A stretch of 64,000 nucleotides of DNA from Candidatus Thorarchaeota archaeon (GCA_013388835.1 JACAEL010000018.1:1-64000), one strand, 5' to 3'. Counted from the stretch's first letter, positions 17,222 through 26,060 are shown. Made by a program: numbers and translations. The notes: generated by a model from the letters alone, not told the origin.

Positions 17222-17644
17222 CTTCTCTCACCTGGATTCATCTGCACTGCCTCTAGAAGAACCGACCTAAAACTATCTCGGCGTGGATGGCAGCAACGGG
17301 GTCCTGCAACGTAACGCAGGGGATAACCCAGTCCCATGACTCTGGCATCTAGCCTCGCAAGATGGCCTGCGGAAGTGCTGGGCGGCTGTGGTAGGCTGAC
17401 ATCGTTGCTGTTCTTCATGGTAATGCCATACGTCGTGAAGTACTGGCCCATGCCCATGCCCTCTGGGAGGAGAGCATTCTGCTTGTGTCACCTGCTTGAT
17501 ATCGCCCGTGATTGCATGCCAAGACACCGCGCCATGCGGGCGCAGGACAGCCAAGGAATGCTTTTCTGCTGCGCCGAGTAGCTCAAAGAAGGCACGAATC
17601 GGAGTGCGTGTTGACCGGAACAGGCCAATCGAGATGAAACATCA
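17222..17644. other. Divergent intergenic region
   Basis: About 420 bases between the ferredoxin pair and GTPase A. Apart from the ferredoxin promoter and ribosome-binding site at 17222-17275 and a weak GC-rich inverted repeat near 17530, I see nothing supportable. Confidence 0.4.
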
Positions 17645-18184
17645 ATGAGCCTGCAGACTGCAGCAAGATCCCCCACTTACAAGGTCATCATGATGGGGCC
17701 CGGAGGATGTGGAAAGACCAGCATAGCACTCAGAGTCACACAGAACCGCTTCCAAGATGACCTGCGAATGACCATCGGAGTCAACTTCCACTCACTTCGA
17801 GTGGAGTGTGAGGGGAAGAGCGTGAATCTCGTACTGTGGGACCTAGCAGGACAGCCGCGGTTCAAGGATGTCGTAGCCGGCTACTTCAAGGGGGCACACG
17901 CAGCGATTGCAGTATACGATGCGTCCCGCCCAATGACTCTCGCAGATCTTGACGGCTGGATTGAAACCGTGAGCCTTCAGGCACCGAAGGCGAAGCTGGT
18001 CGTGGTGGGCAACAAGACGGACATAACTGACGGCTTCAGGGTGTCGTTCGATGAGGGCTCTGAGTTCGCACTGAGGCATAACGCAGTCTTCTGTGAAGTG
18101 TCCGCAAAGACAGGCGAGGGGGTTTCTGACCTGTTCAAGACGACGGCATGCGGTATTCTGACGAATGCGAGCGGCCCGGCATGA
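17645..18184 (+). CDS. Small GTPase, module A
   Basis: A 179-residue Ras/Arf-like GTPase. Motifs: GPGGCGKTS (18-26), switch I in RMTIGVNF, WDLAGQPRF (65-73), NKTD (123-126) and VSAK (152-155). It is closely similar to the GTPase at 21179 (both have MTIGVNF and GQPRF blocks) and more distant from the one at 15417. There is no C-terminal cysteine for lipid attachment. It converges on a membrane gene whose paralogue lies in the same operon as the 21179 GTPase, so it probably belongs with the zinc-ribbon, longin-like and membrane genes at 18.5-20.7 kb. Confidence 0.93.
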   Translation: MSLQTAARSPTYKVIMMGPGGCGKTSIALRVTQNRFQDDLRMTIGVNFHSLRVECEGKSVNLVLWDLAGQPRFKDVVAGYFKGAHAAIAVYDASRPMTLADLDGWIETVSLQAPKAKLVVVGNKTDITDGFRVSFDEGSEFALRHNAVFCEVSAKTGEGVSDLFKTTACGILTNASGPA

Positions 18185-18499
18185 AGAAAGTGTATCCCTG
18201 CAGGTCAGCGTCTCGCCCGTGAATGTTCTGCATACCCCCTGCATCAACACTTCCTCGACTCCCACCGCCACATTCGTTCTGCATGCCAGGCCATTGACCT
18301 ACCATCTCATGTGGTAGTGCCAGTGTCGCGAGTGGGACGTCATGCTACCGGGATGCTGTGTCTCATCCTTGCACGCCGGACGCCACGCTGAGCTGGCCGG
18401 GTGCTCACGCGTTCAGACGCCCGCCGTCACGGTCTTCATCTGTGCACATCGAACGATTGACGACGTCGTTGGACTGAAGTACCAACGACTACCTGCCCA
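18185..18499. other. Convergent intergenic region
   Basis: About 315 bases between the ends of GTPase A and membrane protein A. I see no reading frame with homology, no tRNA and no strong terminator hairpin. Confidence 0.4.
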
Positions 18500-19867
18500 T
18501 CATCCGCTGCCCTGCCCAGGCGCCGCCTTACCCAGCCATCTGTCCAAGCGACCGGTCAGGCCGGACCAGAACAGCCCGATGCCGATGGTCAGAATCGGAT
18601 AGGAATAGACTGGGTCGAGGTTCACCGCCTTGACCACAGTATAGAGAAGAATCCCGAGGGTGAGTGAAAGGGCTCTGTAGGGTGCTCCTCCCTCAGTCCT
18701 TGTGAGCCACCATGCCCTGAGGAAGACCACTACAGGGATGACAAGGACCAGGATGAATGAGATGCCCAACACGGTCAGGATGTCAGTCAGTGACCACGGG
18801 TCAGCGGGATAGGCAAGGTAGAGGTAGATGGCCGCAGGAGTAATCAGGATGGGCGGCACCAGGACAGTATTCCTCCAGCCTGCAGCAAGAAGAGCAGTCA
18901 TTGCAAACATGGTCATGAACACCATGCCACTTGCCATGCTAAAGTAGGTGGTATTGATTTGACTTACCAGCCCTCTGCTTGCCAGAGTGCCTATGAGCTG
19001 GTCAGAGGCCACTGCTGAAAGGGCGACTATCAGCATCAGTGTTGCAGCGGAGTGATTCTTTCTCCAGCGACCATACAGGTACGCGGCTGTTCCTGTCGCC
19101 ATGGCCGCTCCCAGAGAGCTGATGCCGACAAGTATGGCCACTACTGGTTCGGCCCATACACCACCCCACTGGATAAGGCTCACAGCAATGACTGGGCTTG
19201 CCAGACTGGCTCCGTAACCGATGAGTTCCAGAGACAAGTCTTGTTCGGTGTTAAGAAACGAGAAGATGACCATGCCGGCACCGAGCACTGCCGGGTATAT
19301 CATCGAGAGGTCCATTGGTTCACCAAGACTGTGAAAGAATCTGAGAACGTAAGGAATCTGAGCAAAGACCGCAGCAGCAATAGCAAAGCTGGTTGGACGT
19401 TTGGTTTCGCGGGCCACGTAACCGAACAGAATCCCTACCGATAGGAGGAGCAGGACCAGAAAGACGACTCCTACTGCCTCGAGGAAGAAGATGCTCAGGG
19501 CCACTCCATAATAAAAGGACGCCCATGTCACAAGAGCATAGACAGTCAGCGGAGCTGTGTACCGTCGGGTCTGCCCGGTTATCAGAAGCACTGCCAAGGC
19601 GAGCAAGACACCCTCGATCAGCACGCCTATCCACACGGAGGTTCTGTCAAAGGTCAGACTGAGAAACACGTCGCGGTAAGCCGAGTTGAGCACTACGAAA
19701 CCGAAGAACGCGTAGCTGGCCGCGATATAGTAGAGCACCGCGAATGGCCTCTTCTCTTCAGTAGAGAGCCCCAGTCTCTTCATCCGAGTGTAATATGCAA
19801 TAGTACCAGCAGCGACAATTACAGCCGCACCCAGATAGAGTTCAGTGTGACCAAACCATGTGGACAT
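18500..19867 (-). CDS. Polytopic membrane protein, module A
   Basis: A 455-residue protein that is almost entirely hydrophobic, with about 13 membrane segments and short loops. It is a paralogue of the protein at 22637: both share EQDLSLELIGYGAS-type and ATGTAAYLYGRWR-type blocks in the centre and a C-terminal WSGLTGRL-type or WLGLTGRL-type ending. I recognise no transporter motif and cannot assign a family. The start at 19867 lies two bases after the stop of the longin-like gene and has AAGGTG nine bases upstream, matching module B; an ATG at 19891 would overlap that gene. It may be a sensor, transporter or membrane scaffold controlled by the neighbouring GTPase. Confidence 0.75.
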   Translation of the reverse strand: MSTWFGHTELYLGAAVIVAAGTIAYYTRMKRLGLSTEEKRPFAVLYYIAASYAFFGFVVLNSAYRDVFLSLTFDRTSVWIGVLIEGVLLALAVLLITGQTRRYTAPLTVYALVTWASFYYGVALSIFFLEAVGVVFLVLLLLSVGILFGYVARETKRPTSFAIAAAVFAQIPYVLRFFHSLGEPMDLSMIYPAVLGAGMVIFSFLNTEQDLSLELIGYGASLASPVIAVSLIQWGGVWAEPVVAILVGISSLGAAMATGTAAYLYGRWRKNHSAATLMLIVALSAVASDQLIGTLASRGLVSQINTTYFSMASGMVFMTMFAMTALLAAGWRNTVLVPPILITPAAIYLYLAYPADPWSLTDILTVLGISFILVLVIPVVVFLRAWWLTRTEGGAPYRALSLTLGILLYTVVKAVNLDPVYSYPILTIGIGLFWSGLTGRLDRWLGKAAPGQGSG

Positions 19868-19869
19868 CT

Positions 19870-20310
19870 CTAGAACACCTTCTCTCCCCATTCCTTCGCC
19901 TTTTCACGTATCTCGTCCAGTGTCGACTTCGACCACTTGAACAACTCCTGCTTCGCCATTTCCGAAGCCTCATCCCCGATTGCCATCAGGTCCTTCAGCA
20001 AGCAGACGAAGCCATCATCAATGGGACCAACCTTCTCCGAGAGCATTCGCACAACAGCCCTATGCCTTGTTTCCGCCTTGGTATCCGCAACAGTGTGCAG
20101 AGTCACAACGTAGCCATCATTGATTCTGCTCATCAGGAGTTGCAGCTCACCAAACTTCAACTCGCGCACTTCATCGCCTGATACATGCTTCACGAAGATC
20201 TGCAGAGCTGAGAGAAACCCGCCGAATAGCATTGCGTCGCCCTTCAGGTGCTCGAATCCAACCGACGCTCTAGTAATGCCAGCATCATCGATGACGAAGA
20301 TCCCTTCCAT
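19870..20310 (-). CDS. Longin/roadblock-like protein, module A
   Basis: A 146-residue soluble protein. It begins MEGIFVIDDAGITRASVG, followed by FGGFLSALQIFVKHV, a beta-hairpin segment (ELKFGELQLLMSRINDGYVVTLH) and a helical C-terminus ending KEWGEKVF. The order strand, loop, helix, strands, helix fits the longin/roadblock fold found in GTPase regulators such as MglB and the TRAPP/SNARE longins; this is judged from pattern only. The start is fixed by alignment with the module B paralogue (MHGAFLMSQQGETLASVG). Longer in-frame extensions are unlikely. It lies between the zinc-ribbon gene and the membrane gene. Confidence 0.72.
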   Translation of the reverse strand: MEGIFVIDDAGITRASVGFEHLKGDAMLFGGFLSALQIFVKHVSGDEVRELKFGELQLLMSRINDGYVVTLHTVADTKAETRHRAVVRMLSEKVGPIDDGFVCLLKDLMAIGDEASEMAKQELFKWSKSTLDEIREKAKEWGEKVF

Positions 20311-20423
20311 GTTACCACATCCAGATGTGCAGCGATTCGGCCCTTTTATCCTGGATATGGGCAGCCATGCCGCTCTTGTCCAAAAACACTGAAAGGCAGC
20401 TGTTCGTTTCAATCATCCTCCGG

Positions 20424-20684
20424 TTACAAAGAGTCGAGCCAACGCTTAGTCTTCTGAACACTCTCTTCATCAATGGTTGAAGCCTCAGCTGCCAGTTCCA
20501 CATCACGTATCTCGAACCGTGCGTCAACATACGCCACAATCGAGTGACCGTTCTCGCACTTTGCAGCGACCATGACTGGATGCTTCTTCGCACTCAGCAC
20601 GAGATCTTCTTCAATCTCAATGCGAATCCTCGTGCCGTCCTTGCATCCGGGACAAGGTACAGGTTTCAGTGTCCTTTTTCCCAA
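20424..20684 (-). CDS. Small zinc-ribbon protein, module A
   Basis: An 86-residue protein with ligands C11-x2-C14 (PCPGCKDG) and a second pair in AKCENGHSIVAYV, giving a likely Cys3-His zinc site. A long helical tail follows. It starts with TTG, preceded by GAGGAG seven bases upstream; the module B paralogue also starts with TTG, has the same length and puts its first cysteine at residue 11. The small size and single metal site suggest an adaptor rather than an enzyme. It is the first gene of the zinc-ribbon, longin, membrane operon. Confidence 0.78.
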   Translation of the reverse strand: MGKRTLKPVPCPGCKDGTRIRIEIEEDLVLSAKKHPVMVAAKCENGHSIVAYVDARFEIRDVELAAEASTIDEESVQKTKRWLDSL

Positions 20685-21178
20685 GGTGGGTCTCCTCGAT
20701 TCTAATCGCCGATTCGCTGTACTGAGGGGAGGGGTGATATTAAGTACTTATCCTTTCCTCGTAACAAGAACATCATGTCCGGAATCGACATCAGTCGTTC
20801 ATTGTGTCCTGTGACCAGTATCGAAGGCAACTGGCGCCATAGACCTCTAACGAGAGTACAGTTGTGAACGGTGCTGCCAAGTACTACTGCTGAGCAATGT
20901 GATCCGATGAGACCGAGGGCGGCCAAGTGCCTGTCAACCTCATCTGCGGAACGGTGTTAGGCAGACAGCAGTCGTGTTGAAAGTCAGGTGCTCCGTCGCA
21001 TGATGTGCGAGGGAGGCATGGAGACGTCTCATTACGTCATCAGACCTCGACGAGTCTTTGCGCGATTGATAGTTCGGCCGTGGGTTTCTGGCCCAACATG
21101 ACAGATCCAAGCAGACTGCGGGATGACTACCACCAGCAAGTTTCATATGGGTCATGCATGACGTACACGAGACTCAAG
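20685..21178. other. Divergent region between modules A and B
   Basis: About 490 bases separating the two paralogous operons. On the minus strand CTTAATATC (20736-20744) is a TATA-like box placing the module A transcript start about 30 bases before its TTG. On the plus strand TTTCATATG (21141-21149) could serve GTPase B. The remaining 400 bases show no gene I can support. Confidence 0.5.
20736..20744 (-). promoter_or_regulatory. TATA-like box of module A operon
   Basis: Read on the minus strand this is CTTAATATC, preceded by a purine-rich AGGATAAG stretch that could be a BRE. It lies about 52 bases before the TTG start of the zinc-ribbon gene, giving a leader of roughly 30 bases. Confidence 0.45.
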
Positions 21179-21703
21179 ATGAAGTCCAGTGTGCGAGGAC
21201 CAGTGGGCAAGACAGTGCTAATAGGCGAGGGTGGCGTCGGGAAGACTAGCCTTGCTGTCAGATACACAGAGGACCGGTTCGACGAGAAAATGAAGATGAC
21301 CATTGGAGTGAACTTCGCATCCAAGAAGGTCAAGCTCGAAGGCAAGGAGGTCACGCTCCTCATATGGGATCTCGGAGGCCAACCGCGATTTCAGGAGGTC
21401 GTTTCAAGTTACTTTGTTGGGGCCCTACTGGCCATCGCTGTGTACGAGGTACCTACGCCCTACACCCTATATCGATTGGAAGACTGGATTCGGCGTCTTC
21501 ATGAGAGTGTTCCGGACTGTCCAGTCTTCATAGTAGGCAACAAGACGGACGAGAGGGGAGATGGCTCCGTCACAGAGTCGCAGGCGATGGAGTTCGCTGC
21601 CAAGTACGGTGCGCGACACTTCTTTGTCTCAGCCAAGAATGGCACAGGAGTAGAGGACATGTTCAATGCAGCAGCAGCTCTGGTAGCACAGAGGCTGCGA
21701 TGA
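21179..21703 (+). CDS. Small GTPase, module B
   Basis: A 174-residue Ras/Arf-like GTPase. P-loop GEGGVGKTS (16-24), switch I KMTIGVNF, WDLGGQPRF (63-71), NKTD and VSAK are all present, so it should bind and hydrolyse GTP. WDLGGQ is nearer to Arf-type WDVGGQ than to the Ras WDTAGQ. The C-terminus (AQRLR) lacks prenylation cysteines. The ATG at 21179 would be nearly leaderless with the TATA-like element at 21141; an ATG at 21158 would add seven residues. It is first in a five-gene run: GTPase, zinc ribbon, longin-like, polytopic membrane protein, seven-segment membrane protein. Confidence 0.92.
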   Translation: MKSSVRGPVGKTVLIGEGGVGKTSLAVRYTEDRFDEKMKMTIGVNFASKKVKLEGKEVTLLIWDLGGQPRFQEVVSSYFVGALLAIAVYEVPTPYTLYRLEDWIRRLHESVPDCPVFIVGNKTDERGDGSVTESQAMEFAAKYGARHFFVSAKNGTGVEDMFNAAAALVAQRLR

Positions 21704-21788
21704 CATCAGAAGTTGGTCGAATGACAAACGTGGTCACGCTACAGAGTTCGGATAGGGCTCTGTGGCGTCATCGAAGGAAGGGATAGTA

Positions 21789-22049
21789 TTGACGCGAGTA
21801 AGCCTTGCACCATTCAGGTGCCCAGCCTGTCCAGATGGGAAGCAGGTAATGATGGAAGTCGATGACGAGAAGATTCAAGCCGCAAAGAGGTTTCCAACAC
21901 CCGTGACAGCCAAATGCACGAGAGGACACGCTCTTGTAGTCTTCGTGGATAGAGACCTTCGAGTTGTCGATGTGCAGACTGCTCTTTCCGTGTCGGAAGG
22001 GACGAAGGATGCCGTCGAACGGGCCAAGGGATGGTTCGAAACGCTCTAG
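21789..22049 (+). CDS. Small zinc-ribbon protein, module B
   Basis: An 86-residue paralogue of the protein at 20424, with the same length and the same cysteine positions: RCPACPDG at 10-17 and AKCTRGHALVVFV later, a probable Cys3-His zinc site, then a helical C-terminus ending WFETL (WLDSL in module A). The TTG at 21789 is chosen because it reproduces the module A N-terminus and has GGAAGGGA just upstream; a GTG at 21762 would add nine residues with no counterpart. Position after the GTPase suggests an adaptor role. Confidence 0.78.
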   Translation: MTRVSLAPFRCPACPDGKQVMMEVDDEKIQAAKRFPTPVTAKCTRGHALVVFVDRDLRVVDVQTALSVSEGTKDAVERAKGWFETL

Positions 22050-22180
22050 CCTTGCAGACCAGGGCAACAGCGACACAAATAATCTTATTATTCGTCATGC
22101 ATCAGTCGAATCCATCCAGTTATCAGTCGGGACCAACTGGTATTTGGACAATGAAGTACAGACTTGCGGGGACAGCGAAT

Positions 22181-22624
22181 ATGCATGGTGCCTTTCTGAT
22201 GAGCCAGCAAGGGGAAACCCTCGCCTCAGTGGGAATGGACAGACTTGGCATGGACACTTCGGCGTTTGGCGGCTTCGTAAGTGCAGTCCAGATGTTTGCG
22301 AAGAAGATTGCCAGCAATGAGTTGAGCGAAGTCAAGATGGGGAAGATGAAGATGATAGTCAGCCGTGCAAAGGACAACTATGTCGTCACCTTGCACTCTG
22401 ACGACGACGAGATGGCGGCAAGAGAGAACAGCACCATCGCACAGATTCTCTCTTCGGAAGAGGGGGTGGCGTTCGATCAGGTGTTAGTAGACAGGGTGTC
22501 CCAAATCGTGCCGTCAGACCACAGTCTTCCTGAGGAAATGAGAGAGAGCCTCCTCGACTGGTCTCGAAAAGAGTTGGAGCATGCAAAGAGAGCGGCCAGC
22601 GACTGGGCCAAGTCGGTCTTCTGA
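22181..22624 (+). CDS. Longin/roadblock-like protein, module B
   Basis: A 147-residue paralogue of the module A protein at 19870. Shared blocks include GETLASVGMDRL versus GITRASVGFEHL, FGGFVSAVQMFAKKI versus FGGFLSALQIFVKHV, MKMIVSRAKDNYVVTLH versus LQLLMSRINDGYVVTLH, and DWAKSVF versus EWGEKVF at the end. The start is set by that alignment; in-frame ATGs further upstream overlap the zinc-ribbon gene or extend into a spacer with no counterpart. The fold is inferred to be a small GTPase-binding longin/roadblock type. Its stop is 12 bases before the membrane gene. Confidence 0.72.
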   Translation: MHGAFLMSQQGETLASVGMDRLGMDTSAFGGFVSAVQMFAKKIASNELSEVKMGKMKMIVSRAKDNYVVTLHSDDDEMAARENSTIAQILSSEEGVAFDQVLVDRVSQIVPSDHSLPEEMRESLLDWSRKELEHAKRAASDWAKSVF

Positions 22625-22636
22625 AGGTGATTAGCA

Positions 22637-24109
22637 ATGCAGGTAACGCCAAGTGCAGTGTATGAGATGGGAAACCTGTACTTTGGGGCAGCCAATATCG
22701 TTGCGGCGCTGACGATCGTCCTGTATAGTATCAGGAAGTCACGGCTGGCAGAACCAGAAACGAAGAGCGCATTCCGCCCGCTGATTGTCATTGCCATGGC
22801 ATTCCTGTCGCTCGGAGTGGGGTACATCCTCACCTCCTACGAGAGCAGGTTTGGAGTGGTACTGCTCGTCAAGGAGTACTACTTGCTGTATCTCTTCTTA
22901 TTGGCAGAGCTCATCCTGCTCGGATTGTCTGGAAGCATGGTACTAAAGAGGCGTTACCCCTTGATTGGGGCCACTGCAGTAAGCGGCATATGCGCAGTTC
23001 TGCTTGCTGCAGCGATTGTGCTGACTCTCCAGTCAGGTTCAGACCCCGTGGCGGACATGTACTTCTTTGCAGGCTCACTGATCCGGTCAGTGACCCTAAC
23101 CTTTGTGTCTGCAGTATTCTTATGGATAGCATACAGTAACAGGCGAGGCACTTCCACAGCACTCGGATTTGCTCTAACGGTGCAACTGCTTGCTCTGCCA
23201 GGGTTGTACACGGGGCCCATCGCCACGGCTCCGCTAAACATGATTGCCTACTTCTTCTCACTGATGGGACCTGCAATGGTGACCTTCGCGTTTCTCGTGC
23301 CAGAGCAGGATGTTTCACTGGAGCTGTTTGGCTACGGTGCCAGTTTCTCCGGACCAGTCATGATTGTCGCTGCACTCGAAGGCATGGGCTACGGAGTTAT
23401 CTTTCCACAGTCAATCTATGCCGGCTTCGCAGGTTTGGCGGTCATGGTATCGTCTGCCACAGCCGCGTACCTCTACGGTCGATGGCGTCAGTCAAGACAA
23501 ACCCCTACACTTGCGTTGACCCTCTCATTCGGACTCCTGTCCGGTTCACACATGTTCGGAGTGCTAGCAATGTCGGGGGCAATGCCGACTGCACTCGGAC
23601 TGCATATCGAACTAATCGGAACAATGATGGCGTTTGCACTCTTCTCAAGCGTGGCTATCAATGCCGCAGGCCATAGGACACTCGGCGCGTTCCCATTTCT
23701 CATAGCAGTCCCAGCAATAGTTCTTGCGTCTGCTAATTACCCTGATTCCACGTTGTACTTGATTACAGAGGGTGCATTCATGGCCGTGCCCCTAGTCATC
23801 CTGTTCATTACACCCTCGATATTCTACCTCTTGGTGTGGAGAAACATGAGAAGAACGGGAGCGGCAGGCTCCTCCAAGCCGCTCTGCCTAGCAGTCGGAG
23901 TCCTTGCGGTGATAATGATTCACATGACTGCAGTCTTTGCCTCCATGGAGGGCCTCCATGCAGGATATGCACTGGCTTCAGCACCATACCTCCTGATGTG
24001 GTTGGGTCTTACTGGAAGACTGGAGCCTAGAGTACGAGGGCCAGCTCGCACTATCAATCCCCAGTCCGTTTCAAGTAATAGACACGAAGGTGCAAACACT
24101 GCAGATTGA
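22637..24109 (+). CDS. Polytopic membrane protein, module B
   Basis: A 490-residue hydrophobic protein with about 13 membrane segments, paralogous to the protein at 18500. The best conserved stretch is EQDVSLELFGYGASFSGPV together with SATAAYLYGRWRQS, probably one membrane segment and a basic cytosolic loop that could contact the soluble module proteins. GGTGAT lies about seven bases before the ATG. The C-terminal tail after WLGLTGRLEPR is short and polar. I cannot place it in a known transporter or receptor family. It is followed at once by another membrane gene. Confidence 0.75.
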   Translation: MQVTPSAVYEMGNLYFGAANIVAALTIVLYSIRKSRLAEPETKSAFRPLIVIAMAFLSLGVGYILTSYESRFGVVLLVKEYYLLYLFLLAELILLGLSGSMVLKRRYPLIGATAVSGICAVLLAAAIVLTLQSGSDPVADMYFFAGSLIRSVTLTFVSAVFLWIAYSNRRGTSTALGFALTVQLLALPGLYTGPIATAPLNMIAYFFSLMGPAMVTFAFLVPEQDVSLELFGYGASFSGPVMIVAALEGMGYGVIFPQSIYAGFAGLAVMVSSATAAYLYGRWRQSRQTPTLALTLSFGLLSGSHMFGVLAMSGAMPTALGLHIELIGTMMAFALFSSVAINAAGHRTLGAFPFLIAVPAIVLASANYPDSTLYLITEGAFMAVPLVILFITPSIFYLLVWRNMRRTGAAGSSKPLCLAVGVLAVIMIHMTAVFASMEGLHAGYALASAPYLLMWLGLTGRLEPRVRGPARTINPQSVSSNRHEGANTAD

Positions 24110-24119
24110 AAGCGTCGTG

Positions 24120-24896
24120 ATGCGAACATTCGACCTAGACTTCATCTATTTCGACATTGGCTTAACAGCCGTGTGGATGCTGATTCTCTGGAGGAAGAAC
24201 AGACGACTGCCCATTGTATTCGGTCTGATGGGCTTCGTGGTCTATCTCATCTTCGACTATGGTATTTGGTACTCCCTGCTTCACACAAGGGTCTTCTATG
24301 AACTGCCGACATGGTTGAACCCATTCACGTTTCTGCTGTACTTCTCATTCACCTATGGGATGGTCCAGTTCTCCTATGTCACACTGATACTGACAGAGCA
24401 GCCTGACAGGAACGAAATCATCTTCTTCTCGGCACTGCTTTATGTGGGATGGCTCGCAATAGGGCTTGCTTCTCAGCTCATTCCCATGGACGATGCCCAG
24501 ATCTCTATCGCCCGGATTATGACTGCACAGCGCGGCATTCAGGCGGTCGCAGTAGCTGTCGAGTATCTTGTACTGCTCGCATTAGCGCAGAGGGGAAAGA
24601 TTGGACTCACATTTCAAAGAGTCGTGTTCATCTTCGCAGTCGGGGTGTTTGTGCACTTTTCGATGGAATCGACCCTGCTGATCGTGGGAGTCCGTAACTT
24701 CAGCTTGTTCGACTTGCTGTTTGACAGCCTGCTTGAGTTCAATACAGGTGCCCCCGTGCTCTACATTCTAGGACACTACGCCCGTCAGTTCATGCACGCA
24801 AGGGCAGACTTGACACCAGGGCCAGAGGGCCCGGCAACCACCACAGGAAAGACCATCGGCAGCGGCGGGGTTTCATCATCGTCTAAGTGCTCGTAG
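24120..24896 (+). CDS. Seven-segment membrane protein downstream of module B
   Basis: A 258-residue protein with seven hydrophobic segments and a polar, serine/glycine-rich cytosolic-looking tail. It begins MRTFDLDFIYFDIGLTAVWM. No retinal-lysine or transporter signature is obvious, so the family is unknown. The ATG at 24120 lies ten bases after the stop of membrane protein B; a GTG at 24090 would overlap it. Module A has no equivalent, so this gene was either gained by B or lost from A. Confidence 0.65.
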   Translation: MRTFDLDFIYFDIGLTAVWMLILWRKNRRLPIVFGLMGFVVYLIFDYGIWYSLLHTRVFYELPTWLNPFTFLLYFSFTYGMVQFSYVTLILTEQPDRNEIIFFSALLYVGWLAIGLASQLIPMDDAQISIARIMTAQRGIQAVAVAVEYLVLLALAQRGKIGLTFQRVVFIFAVGVFVHFSMESTLLIVGVRNFSLFDLLFDSLLEFNTGAPVLYILGHYARQFMHARADLTPGPEGPATTTGKTIGSGGVSSSSKCS

Positions 24897-25033
24897 TTCA
24901 GAGTGCCTGACACCTTGCAGACGACATGAGTCAGAATAAGGAAGTCATCCTGCCTCGACCGTGACACGACCAGATGTCGTGCGCATCGACTGACCTCCTG
25001 CATAATGGATATCAGGTGCTCTGGAGGCAGTAG

Positions 25034-25474
25034 GTGACGAGTATGAAACGCAAAGCTCGAGCCTCTCGACGGAGAACAGCAGAGTACTCAGACCAATGGA
25101 CTCCTGATAGGATTGAGCGAGAGGAGTTCCCTCGCTTGGTGCAGTCATTAGCAGCCAGGAGCATATCGTTTGTTGCCCAAGAAATCCCACATGAAGAGAT
25201 GGTGATGCAAGCCAAGTTCCTCCTCGATCGACTGAATCTTCACATGGTGAGCGATGTGTCATGGTACTCTGATGGTCTGCTCAGGGCGGAGGTGGCCGGG
25301 TGGGGCCGCTCAGCTGACTCGAAGAAGCACTTGGGCGTGAGGATTGAGATGGCGCAGTCTCACGGGGGAAAGAGTGTCAGATGCCGTGTCTGGACCTTCT
25401 GCGAGTCGGACGTGGATGCATCGGAGTGGTTGATGCGCGTGCATGAAACGCTGAGCGTTCAACGCCACATCTAG
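25034..25474 (+). CDS. Hypothetical protein
   Basis: A 146-residue soluble protein I do not recognise. It has a very basic N-terminus (KRKARASRRR), a central mixed segment with LLDRLNLHMVSDVSWYSDGL and RAEVAGWGRSADSKKHLGVRIEMA, and three cysteines with no metal motif. The start is GTG 25034 (GGAGG six bases upstream) or ATG 25043. It stands alone between the membrane gene and the toxin-antitoxin-like pair. Confidence 0.55.
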   Translation: MTSMKRKARASRRRTAEYSDQWTPDRIEREEFPRLVQSLAARSISFVAQEIPHEEMVMQAKFLLDRLNLHMVSDVSWYSDGLLRAEVAGWGRSADSKKHLGVRIEMAQSHGGKSVRCRVWTFCESDVDASEWLMRVHETLSVQRHI

Positions 25475-25637
25475 CGCTCGCTGGTCGCCGGCATCACAAG
25501 TCAGCGTCATGCAAGCGCCCTAGCCAGTGTAGTTTGGGGTCGTTCCACTACGAGTCTGCTGTTGCACAGCATTGGAAAGCGAAGAGGGCAAATGCTAATG
25601 GCGTGTTGGGCGGTCCTAGCGAGTGGGATCACGGTCG

Positions 25638-26060
25638 ATGGAGCTCGCAGAGAAGATAAGGTACACCCTGAAAGGAGAGATGGATGAGTCAATCCGCTTT
25701 CTGCTTCTCTTCGGCTCGCAAGCGTCTACCACAGCTGGTCCTCTCAGCGACATCGATGTTGCGGTCTACATTGGCCGTTCAGTCTACAAGAGAGATGGTC
25801 CTCGGGCAGCTCTGAAACTGGGTGTGTTGCTGGAGAGAGGGCTTAAGACCGAGGATGTCGATGTGGTTGTCCTGAACGGGGCCAATCCCGCGATGCGGTT
25901 CAACGTCATCCGTGCGTGCGTTCCTATTGTAGTGCAGGACGAGGGTGAGTACGAGGACTTCGTCGTGAAGGTGCTTTCTGAGTACTACGACTATCTGCCC
26001 TTCTTGGAGGAGCAGTTTCGTGCAGCCAGAGCATCACTGGAAGAGGGTGCGGCACAGTGA
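25638..26060 (+). CDS. mntA: MntA-like nucleotidyltransferase (antitoxin)
   Basis: A 140-residue minimal nucleotidyltransferase. G26-S27 followed ten residues later by D38-x-D40 (GSQAS…SDIDVAV) is the GSx10DxD motif, and D75 in DVDVVV is the third acidic residue. In characterised MntA/HepT pairs this protein AMPylates a tyrosine of the HEPN toxin and neutralises it. The ATG at 25638 follows an in-frame GTG at 25623 that I consider less likely. Its stop overlaps the start of the HEPN gene by four bases, the usual operon layout. Confidence 0.85.
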   Translation: MELAEKIRYTLKGEMDESIRFLLLFGSQASTTAGPLSDIDVAVYIGRSVYKRDGPRAALKLGVLLERGLKTEDVDVVVLNGANPAMRFNVIRACVPIVVQDEGEYEDFVVKVLSEYYDYLPFLEEQFRAARASLEEGAAQ

